Source of the DNA: Pseudomonadota bacterium
GTDB taxonomy: Bacteria; Desulfobacterota; Anaeroferrophillalia; Anaeroferrophillales; Tharpellaceae
Assembly: GCA_015486505.1 (NCBI GenBank)
Contig: WFRP01000086.1
Span: 1 to 20,372 of the forward strand
Direction: 5' to 3'
Length of the DNA: 20,372 nt
The translations under genes and the position numbers were made by a program. This document shows, in pieces, positions 14,998 to 20,372 of this stretch. The notes below the pieces were generated by a model that made no database searches, was not told where the DNA came from, and saw only the letters and a program-made list of their open reading frames with translations. Positions within the stretch are counted from its first letter, which is position 1; every line of letters begins with the position of its first letter.

Positions 14998-16632
14998 ATG
15001 GAAAAACGCACAATTTTAGCAATTGCCCTGTCGCTGGCCGTTCTTCTCGGTTTTCAATATTTTTTTCCGGCGGCCCCCCGGCAGCCGATTGCGGAAAAGC
15101 AGCAGGCGGTAGCCGCCAAAGCAACGGAAAAACCGGCAGCCGCCGATAAGGGCGAAAATAATGACGCGCTATCGGCAAATTCAAATTCCGCCACAACGGC
15201 CCCGACCCCGGTGGCAGCGGCGGTTCCTCAGGGCTCCGGCGAAACCATCAAGGTTAACAACGCTGTTTATCGGGCTGAAATTGATACCCTGGGCGGCCGC
15301 TTAAAATCCTTTTCCTTAAAGAAATATCGTACGGATATTGCTAAAGACAGCCCCGATTTAAATCTGGTGACCGGGACGACTGCGGACTCCTGGCCGCTTT
15401 CCGGTGCCGTCAAGCTGAAAGGGGTCTGGTACAGTGATAAAAATCTGCTTTTTACCGTCGAATCAGCCGAAGCAAAAGAAATCGATGTGACGGCCGCCGG
15501 AAAAAGCTTAAAGCTTAAAGCTCAGCTGCCGACCGGTGATACCCTGATTAAAGAGTTTATCTTTCAGTCGGAAAGCTATCTGCTGGAGGTTGAGTATGCC
15601 TTGATTGATAAAGCGGGAGTAAGGCAAAAGATTGACGCGGTAAGGCTTAACTGGGATCAGACCTTGCCGCTTAAGCAAAAGAAATCGTACGTTTATAACG
15701 GCGTCATCGGTTATATCGGGGAAAAGCTTTATAAGCCGTCAAAAAAAGATAAAAATGTCAAGCGTCAGGAGTTAATGGGGCCGGTCAGCTGGATTGGTTT
15801 TACGACCAAATATTTTATCGGCGCGATTATCGTTCCGGATGCTGCCGCCCTGCCCCGGACAACCGCGATAATCGAACGCCCCGATACTCGCCATCGTCTG
15901 ACCGGACTTCAGGTTAATCAGGCGAGCCGGGTCCGGGTCTATATCGGCCCGAAAAAAGGAATTATCCTGCAGAAAATCGGGGTTCATCTCGAAAAATCCA
16001 TTGAGTACGGCTGGTTCGGGATAATTGCCCGGCCCCTGGTCAAAATGCTTCATTTCTTTAATCTTTATGTTCATAACTACGGGATCGCTATCATTATCCT
16101 GACGGTTCTGATAAAGCTGGTCTTTTATCCGCTCTCCCAGAAAAGCTACAAGTCAATGAGCAAGATGAAGGAAGTGCAGCCTAAACTCGCTAAAATTAAA
16201 GAAAAATACAAGGATGATAAAGCCCGTCTCAACAAGGAGATGATGGATCTTTATCGGACGCACAAGGTTAACCCTTTCGGCGGCTGTCTGCCGATGTTAG
16301 CCCAGATTCCGGTATTTTTCGCCCTGTACCGGGCTTTAATGGTGGCGATCGAGTTGCGGCACGCCCCTTTCTTCGGCTGGATTCTCGATCTTTCCGCTAA
16401 AGATCCCTATTACATTACCCCGTTGATTATGGGGGCGACTATGTTTCTCCAGCAAAAAATGACCCCCTCTACCGGAGATGCCATGCAGGCCAAAATGATG
16501 CTCTTTATGCCGATCATCTTTACCTTCATGTTTCTTAACTTCCCTTCGGGCCTGGTACTCTACTGGTTGGTCAACAATCTGTTGTCTATCGGACAGCAAT
16601 ATATGGTGATGCGTCAGGTATCAACATCATAA
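14998..16632 (+). CDS. yidC: Membrane protein insertase YidC
   Basis: This 544-residue Gram-negative-type YidC has an N-terminal membrane anchor (about 5-22, TILAIALSLAVLLGF). A low-complexity Ala/Lys/Glu/Thr linker precedes a large periplasmic domain (about 75-340). The C-terminal insertase core has HNYGIAIIILTVLIKLVFYP, a cytoplasmic coiled hairpin QPKLAKIKEKYKDDKARLNK, NPFGGCLPMLAQIPVFFALY, and a final segment SGLVLYWLVNNLLSIGQQ. It inserts and folds inner-membrane proteins alone or with SecYEG. GAAGGA at 14983-14988 is 9 bp before the ATG. The leader immediately upstream is a truncated family 1 repeat. jag follows after 23 bp in the conserved order. Confidence 0.97.
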   Translation: MEKRTILAIALSLAVLLGFQYFFPAAPRQPIAEKQQAVAAKATEKPAAADKGENNDALSANSNSATTAPTPVAAAVPQGSGETIKVNNAVYRAEIDTLGGRLKSFSLKKYRTDIAKDSPDLNLVTGTTADSWPLSGAVKLKGVWYSDKNLLFTVESAEAKEIDVTAAGKSLKLKAQLPTGDTLIKEFIFQSESYLLEVEYALIDKAGVRQKIDAVRLNWDQTLPLKQKKSYVYNGVIGYIGEKLYKPSKKDKNVKRQELMGPVSWIGFTTKYFIGAIIVPDAAALPRTTAIIERPDTRHRLTGLQVNQASRVRVYIGPKKGIILQKIGVHLEKSIEYGWFGIIARPLVKMLHFFNLYVHNYGIAIIILTVLIKLVFYPLSQKSYKSMSKMKEVQPKLAKIKEKYKDDKARLNKEMMDLYRTHKVNPFGGCLPMLAQIPVFFALYRALMVAIELRHAPFFGWILDLSAKDPYYITPLIMGATMFLQQKMTPSTGDAMQAKMMLFMPIIFTFMFLNFPSGLVLYWLVNNLLSIGQQYMVMRQVSTS

Positions 16633-16655
16633 ACAGTAATATAGAGGTAAAAAAA

Positions 16656-17507
16656 ATGTCTGAAGAATTGGAATTTGCCGGGAAAGATGTCAGCGAAGCG
16701 GTCGAAAAAGCCTGCTTTGCCCATCAGGTTGACGAAGCTGAACTTGATTATGAGGTTGTGCGTCGGGAAAGTAAAAAACTTTTTGGTATTTTAGGCGGTA
16801 AAAATGCCTTGATTCGGGTTCGTAAAACCAAAGTCGGCGGCAAAGAGCTGGTTCAGGATTTAATTAAATCGACTTTCGGCGCCGACCTGGAAACTGAAAA
16901 ACCCAAAAGCTCGAATAAACGCGACGCCGCAACAGCCGTATCCGGCGGGCGCCGACCGCAGAGCACAAAAACCGGCCCTGGCGAACCGCCGGCTGACGGC
17001 GAACGGATTATTCCTGAATTTGACGGGGCTCAGATCAGCGCGTCATTAAAACATATTCTTGATTTAATTGAAGTTGAAAACAGCAGTATCGATTTTACAA
17101 TTACCGGCAGAGAATTGCATCTTGATATCAAGGCGGATGATTTAGAGCTTTTGACCGGCAAACGGGGAGCAGTACTTGACGCGCTGCAATTTCTTATCAA
17201 TAAAATGCATGGCCAGAAGGGCGGCCGGATTTTTATCGACTGCGACGGTTTCAGATCGCGGCATGAAGAAGATATTTCCGGCCTGGCGTTGCGGCTTGGT
17301 GAAAAAGCCAAACGGCTGCGCAAGCCGGTAACGATTAACTCTTTAAACGCGCATGATCGTCGTCTGGTGCATATGGCTTTACAGGATGATCAGGAATTAA
17401 GGTCACGGAGTAAAGGGGACGGGGAATTTAAAAAAGTGGTTATCTATCCCAACAACGCCCAGCGCCGGCGCTCACGCCCCAAACCGCCCGCCGCCGAAGC
17501 GGTCTGA
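16656..17507 (+). CDS. jag: RNA-binding protein Jag (KhpB)
   Basis: This 283-residue cytoplasmic protein has three parts. An N-terminal Jag domain (about 1-55) contains VSEAVEKACFAHQV and SKKLFGILGGK. A basic, low-complexity linker rich in Lys, Ser, Pro and Gly follows. A KH domain around LLTGKRGAVLDALQFLINKM and a C-terminal R3H domain with NAHDRRLVHMAL complete it. Jag/KhpB binds small RNAs and mRNAs, and influences cell division and elongation in Gram-positives. It follows yidC as usual. AGAGGT at about 16643-16648 precedes the ATG. Length is in the usual range, with a somewhat long linker. Confidence 0.93.
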   Translation: MSEELEFAGKDVSEAVEKACFAHQVDEAELDYEVVRRESKKLFGILGGKNALIRVRKTKVGGKELVQDLIKSTFGADLETEKPKSSNKRDAATAVSGGRRPQSTKTGPGEPPADGERIIPEFDGAQISASLKHILDLIEVENSSIDFTITGRELHLDIKADDLELLTGKRGAVLDALQFLINKMHGQKGGRIFIDCDGFRSRHEEDISGLALRLGEKAKRLRKPVTINSLNAHDRRLVHMALQDDQELRSRSKGDGEFKKVVIYPNNAQRRRSRPKPPAAEAV

Positions 17508-17537
17508 AAATAACCAAACTTTCAGAGTGTAAAAGCC

Positions 17538-17567
17538 TTGACTTCCTTGTGGTAAAACTATTGTATT
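17538..17567 (+). promoter_or_regulatory. Candidate promoter downstream of jag
   Basis: TTGACT (17538-17543, 5 of 6) and TGTATT (17562-17567, 4 of 6) are 18 bp apart. It would have driven mnmE before the family 2 element inserted between them. Whether it still does is unknown. The -10 match is weak. Confidence 0.35.
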
Positions 17568-17570
17568 TTG

Positions 17571-17896
17571 GTTATGATAAAGCCACTCAAGGTGCGAATT
17601 AAAGATAATCCGTAACTATTCAGCCAAATTTTACCCCCCCCACCTTCTGGAGGGGGCGGGGGTGGTTTTTCGTAAGCGGTTGCGGAAACGATTTCGTTGT
17701 TTTTCGGAAGCGAGCGGGAGCCCATTAGCATTACAACTGTTTGAGCGTAGGCGAGTTTTGCAAGGCGGGCGCAGCGAGCTTAAAGGAAAAACAGAAATCT
17801 TAACGCCGAGCGGAGAAAAACCGCGCCCGACCCCGGATTCGGCTGAATAGTTACGATAATCTTTTGTTCGCTTCCTCAGGGTGGCTTTATCATTTC
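17571..17896. repeat. Older imperfect hairpin split by the MITE
   Basis: ATGATAAAGCCAC (17574-17586) is perfectly inverted as GTGGCTTTATCAT (17881-17893). Removing the MITE and one target copy joins the arms, and further pairs appear inwards: GCGAA with TTCGC, and AAAGAT with ATCTTT at the tip. The restored sequence is an imperfect hairpin of about 75 nt, so the MITE landed at its apex. It could be a decayed short palindromic element or an old terminator. Confidence 0.6.
17611..17855 (+). mobile_element. Family 2 MITE-like element, full copy
   Basis: The element is 245 bp. Its ends are perfect 15-bp inverted repeats, CGTAACTATTCAGCC (17611-17625) and GGCTGAATAGTTACG (17841-17855). It is flanked by the direct duplication ATAATC (17605-17610 and 17856-17861); with one ambiguous shared base this could be GATAATC. 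The interior has a C-run/G-run hairpin (about 17633-17662) and a GC-rich right half with no convincing gene. Size, inverted ends, target duplication and lack of a transposase fit a non-autonomous MITE mobilised in trans. I cannot assign it to a transposase family. Confidence 0.85.
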
Positions 17897-17920
17897 CTGA
17901 AGTTGGCTGAATCGTTACTA

Positions 17921-19336
17921 ATGAGTGAAATCGGAACTGAAGCCATTGCCGCGATTTCGACTCCTCCGGGAGCCGGGGGGATTGCTATCATTCGCTTAAG
18001 CGGTAGAGCGGCCCATACGATTGTCAAACAGGTATTTTCCCCCTGGCCGTCCGAGCCAGATTTCTTTCATCTTTATCTTGGTTATATATCAGCGCCGTTA
18101 AGTGCGCAAAAACTCGATCAGGTACTTTTGACTTTAATGCCGGCCGGCCGCTCGTATACCGGTGAAGCGATGGCTGAAATTCACTGTCACGGCGGTTTCT
18201 ACAACAGCAGAAAAATTCTTTCCCTGCTTTTTAGTCTCGGCGCGCGGGCGGCCGCGCCGGGTGAATTTACCAAAAGAGCCTATCTTAACGGCCGTCTCGA
18301 TCTGACCCGGGCTGAAGCGGTGGTTTCTCTGATAAACGCCGAGAGCGAGGCCGGTTTGACGGCGGCGACCGCCCAGTTGGCCGGCGGCCTTGCTGATCTA
18401 GTGGAACAGATGCTGGTTCAGGTTAATCAGGTCCTGGCGGCGATTGAGGTCGAAATCGATCTTCTGGCTGAAGAGGGACTTGATTACCGGCATCAGGAAT
18501 TAAGAACGCCCTTACTGCAACTGGAAGATCAGTGCCGGAATCTGCTCCAATCATACCAGCGGGGCCGGATTATTCATAACGGTATTAAAGTGGTCCTGGC
18601 GGGCCGGCCCAATGTCGGAAAATCCAGCCTGATGAATGCGCTTCTTGCCGAAGATCGGGCTTTGGTCAGTGAAATCTCCGGTACGACCCGGGATGTCGTC
18701 AGTGCCGAGCTTGAAATTGAAGGTATCAAGGTTGAACTCTCGGATACGGCCGGACTCGATACGAATCCGCTGCCGGATAACCCGCAGGCCGAACTTGAGG
18801 TTAAAGGCCGGGCCCGGACCCGGAGATGGCTGGAGCAGGCCGCGCTGATTCTGCTGGTATTTGATCAGAGCCGGAAATTGACTGATTTCGAAGTTGAACT
18901 TTATCAAAAAATAAGAGCCAGACCGCATCTTGTTTTACTTAATAAACAGGATAAACCGGCCGCTTTCAGCGAGAACGATTTACGCTGCCGACTTGCCTGC
19001 AGCGGGCGGGTCATAGGTTGTGTCGGGGCTGCAGGTAAAATCAGGGTTGACGGCATTGTTGCCGGGATTGCGGATTTTATCAAATCAGAGACTGCAGGAG
19101 ATAACGCGGCCGCGGTCGTAATCTCCCGACAGCGCCATTTTGATCTTTTAAGCGTGGTCGCTATCGCTTTAAGTCGGGCGCTGAAACTTGTCGATAGCGG
19201 CGCTCCGCCTCTGGATATGCTGGCCGCAGAGCTTCAGCAAATTCGTTTTGCCCTGCTCGAGATTACCGGAGCCGCGGCTCGCGATGTCGAAGGCCTCCTG
19301 GATATCGTCTTTTCCCAGTTCTGTGTCGGCAAATAG
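17921..19336 (+). CDS. mnmE: tRNA uridine-5-carboxymethylaminomethyl modification GTPase MnmE
   Basis: I start this at the ATG at 17921, giving 471 residues beginning MSEIGTEAIAAISTPPG, the usual MnmE N-terminus; an in-frame ATG at 17864 would add 19 unconserved residues. The tetrahydrofolate-binding N-terminal domain has GAGGIAIIRLSG and EIHCHGGF. The inserted GTPase domain has GRPNVGKS at 228-235, switch region SGTTRDVVSAE, DTAGL and NKQD. The C-terminus CVGK matches the family CIGK end with its essential cysteine. With MnmG it installs the cmnm5 group on wobble U34 of certain tRNAs, but no mnmG is adjacent. The region before the start has no good Shine-Dalgarno sequence and contains GGCTGAATCGTTACT, resembling the MITE end. 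rsmG begins 2 bp after the stop. Confidence 0.95.
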   Translation: MSEIGTEAIAAISTPPGAGGIAIIRLSGRAAHTIVKQVFSPWPSEPDFFHLYLGYISAPLSAQKLDQVLLTLMPAGRSYTGEAMAEIHCHGGFYNSRKILSLLFSLGARAAAPGEFTKRAYLNGRLDLTRAEAVVSLINAESEAGLTAATAQLAGGLADLVEQMLVQVNQVLAAIEVEIDLLAEEGLDYRHQELRTPLLQLEDQCRNLLQSYQRGRIIHNGIKVVLAGRPNVGKSSLMNALLAEDRALVSEISGTTRDVVSAELEIEGIKVELSDTAGLDTNPLPDNPQAELEVKGRARTRRWLEQAALILLVFDQSRKLTDFEVELYQKIRARPHLVLLNKQDKPAAFSENDLRCRLACSGRVIGCVGAAGKIRVDGIVAGIADFIKSETAGDNAAAVVISRQRHFDLLSVVAIALSRALKLVDSGAPPLDMLAAELQQIRFALLEITGAAARDVEGLLDIVFSQFCVGK

Positions 19337-19338
19337 CT

Positions 19339-19983
19339 ATGAATATGGATGAATTATGCCGGAATGGCGAGAGCCTGGGGCTTAAACTTACGCCGGACCG
19401 GATTGCTAAATTTACCCTCTATCTTGAAGAAATGCGGCGCTGGAACAAGACTTACAGCTTAACTGCCATAACCGATCCGGCCGCCATAATCCGTAAACAT
19501 TTTCTTGATTCCTTAAATTATGTGACGGCGCTGGCCAAGGATGGCGATATTCTTGATTTTGGCAGCGGGCCGGGACTTCCCGGCTTGCCGCTGGCAATTG
19601 TGCGCCCGCAAAACCGGTTTGTCCTGATTGACGGTCGGCGGAAAAAGACTCTGTTTCTGGAGTTTATGGTACGGAAGCTGGGTTTGGAAAATGTCGAAAT
19701 CAACCATTTGCATTTAAATCGGGGAAATGCTAGAGAGGTTTTCGCGCAGCCTTTTTCTCATATTGTAACCCGGGCGGTAGCCCTCCTGCGCGAGGTGGTG
19801 CCGGTCGCGGATCTGCTCCTTAAAAATCGGGGCACGCTGGTGTTCAGCGATGCCCGTCCCGACCGCAACGCGATTAAGTCGGCACTTGAGAATTGGCCTG
19901 AACTTAAACTCGAAAAGCTGGAAAAATCTCTTGTACCTGGCCGGGCGCCTGATATCTATCTGGGAAGCATAAGAAAAATGTAA
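19339..19983 (+). CDS. rsmG: 16S rRNA m7G527 methyltransferase RsmG
   Basis: This 214-residue class I SAM methyltransferase has KHFLDSLNYV (about 53-62), the SAM-binding loop ILDFGSGPGLPGLPLAI (about 71-87), and later FVLIDGRRKKTLFLEF, HIVTRAVA and RGTLVFSDARPDRNA. RsmG methylates G527 of 16S rRNA. It lies 2 bp after mnmE; mnmG, often their neighbour, is absent between them. The TAA stop (19981-19983) is part of the terminal inverted repeat of a family 2 element, so the C-terminal few codons may have been trimmed or replaced. The catalytic core is intact and the length is normal. Confidence 0.95.
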   Translation: MNMDELCRNGESLGLKLTPDRIAKFTLYLEEMRRWNKTYSLTAITDPAAIIRKHFLDSLNYVTALAKDGDILDFGSGPGLPGLPLAIVRPQNRFVLIDGRRKKTLFLEFMVRKLGLENVEINHLHLNRGNAREVFAQPFSHIVTRAVALLREVVPVADLLLKNRGTLVFSDARPDRNAIKSALENWPELKLEKLEKSLVPGRAPDIYLGSIRKM

Positions 19984-20094
19984 CTATTCAGCCAAATTTT
20001 ACCCCCCCACCTTTTGGAGGGAGCGGGGGTGGTTTTTCGTAAGCGGTTGCGGAAACGATTTCGTTGTTTTTCGGAAGCGAGCGGGAGCCCATTA
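19980..20094 (+). mobile_element. Left-half copy of the family 2 MITE abutting rsmG
   Basis: From GTAACTATTCAGCCAAATTT (19980) to GGGAGCCCATTAG this matches bases 17612 to about 17728 of the full MITE, including the C-run/G-run hairpin and the GCGGTTGCGGAAACG block. It lacks the right half; a family 1 repeat begins at ATTAG instead. The first base of the inverted repeat, C, is T here, and the repeat overlaps the rsmG stop codon. No matching right end appears before the window stops. Confidence 0.8.
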
Positions 20095-20303
20095 GTGCCT
20101 TACAGGTTATTTTCTTGTTTTAAAACAAGAAAATGTTCTGATAAGAGCACTTATTTGCGCCCAGCGGATTGCCCCTGGGGTGCGCCCAACGGATTGCCCT
20201 TGGGGTGCGCCCAACGGATTGCCCTTGGGGTGCGCCCAGCGGATTGCCCTTGGGTGCGGGCCGCAAGGCTCCGTTTGGGTTGCGGGATCTGTTCCCGCAT
20301 TAG
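20094..20303 (+). repeat. Family 1 hairpin repeat, copy 6, with expanded middle
   Basis: The left hairpin pairs AGTGC (20094-20098) with GCACT (20147-20151), a compensated version of AGTAC/GTACT in other copies. The apical stem is the longest seen: ATTTTCTTGTTTT directly followed by AAAACAAGAAAAT. The GC-rich middle is expanded by a 25-bp tandem repeat, then the copy resumes with GGGCCGCAAGGCTCCG and ends in the GCGGG/CCCGC hairpin and CATTAG. The last 69 bp of the window after it contain no feature I recognise. Confidence 0.85.
20156..20254 (+). repeat. 25-bp tandem repeat, four units
   Basis: Units of TGCGCCCAGCGGATTGCCCC-TGGGG type lie at 20156-20180, 20181-20205, 20206-20230 and 20231-20254 (the last is 24 bp). 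The second and third units are identical, and the others differ at one or two positions. Other family 1 copies carry a single unit at the equivalent place. Confidence 0.9.
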
Positions 20304-20372
20304 TCGTTGGTTTCAGCCTGTTGTTTTGCCTCTTTTATTTCAATCATAATTGCATATTAATAAAGTATACGA

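Noticed and set aside
17662..17850. 62-codon open frame inside the MITE, with a similar frame at 20014-20349
   Set aside because: Both lie within repeats, the shared part is only the common MITE left half, the rest is hairpin and tandem-repeat sequence, and neither resembles a transposase or known protein.
17864..17920. Upstream in-frame start for mnmE at 17864
   Set aside because: The added 19 residues are not MnmE-like; the family N-terminus begins at 17921, and the upstream sequence is part of the old hairpin and MITE flank.

Overview
The window is chromosomal and looks like a Desulfobacterota (deltaproteobacterial) genome. It carries the replication-origin gene cluster (dnaA, oriC, dnaN, gyrB) followed by rpmH-rnpA-yidD-yidC-jag-mnmE-rsmG. 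It also has an anaerobic-type cobalamin pair (cbiB/cobD), a Na+-type (PomAB-like) flagellar stator and FadR-type GntR regulators. The phylum call rests on protein resemblance and gene context only.

Layout. Minus strand 1-2515: a prephenate-dependent tRNA U34 hydroxylase of the U32 family (trhP, cut by the window edge), overlapped by the first of two tandem GntR/FCD regulators. Plus strand 2659-5438: a FapA/DUF342 protein followed by motA and motB. Minus strand 5830-7936: cbiB then cobD, two steps of nucleotide-loop/aminopropanol assembly in B12 synthesis. Plus strand 8059-13540: dnaA with a near-consensus promoter, an AT-rich oriC with DnaA boxes, dnaN and gyrB. Plus strand 13564-13781: two tRNA genes (Gln-CUG, Glu-CUC) behind a promoter with a GC-rich discriminator. 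Plus strand 13859-19983: the L34/RNase P/membrane-insertase block, then mnmE and rsmG. recF (usual between dnaN and gyrB) and mnmG (usual near mnmE/rsmG) are not at those places.

The most unusual content lies in the intergenic spaces. Two apparently non-coding repeat families fill most of the large gaps. Family 1 (about 125-210 bp) occurs at 5686, 9822, 14664, 14821, 14944 (truncated) and 20094, always in the same orientation. Its first half folds into a long hairpin whose arms change together between copies (AGTAC/GTACT versus AGTGC/GCACT), and its second half ends in a GCGGG/CCCGC hairpin. Family 2 is a 245-bp MITE-like element (17611-17855) with perfect 15-bp terminal inverted repeats and a 6-bp target duplication. 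A left-half copy abuts rsmG and supplies its stop codon, and a right-half remnant lies between cbiB and dnaA. The full MITE sits at the apex of an older imperfect hairpin in the jag-mnmE gap. One family 1 copy lies between oriC and the dnaN start, and another sits immediately upstream of the yidC ribosome-binding site.

Gaps over 300 bp: 5439-5829 (terminator, inverted repeats, family 1 copy); 9555-9979 (oriC, family 1 copy); 14591-14997 (tandem family 1 copies); 17508-17920 (candidate promoter, split hairpin, MITE); 19984-20372 (left-half MITE, family 1 copy with a 25-bp tandem repeat, then about 70 bp at 20304-20372 in which I recognise nothing).
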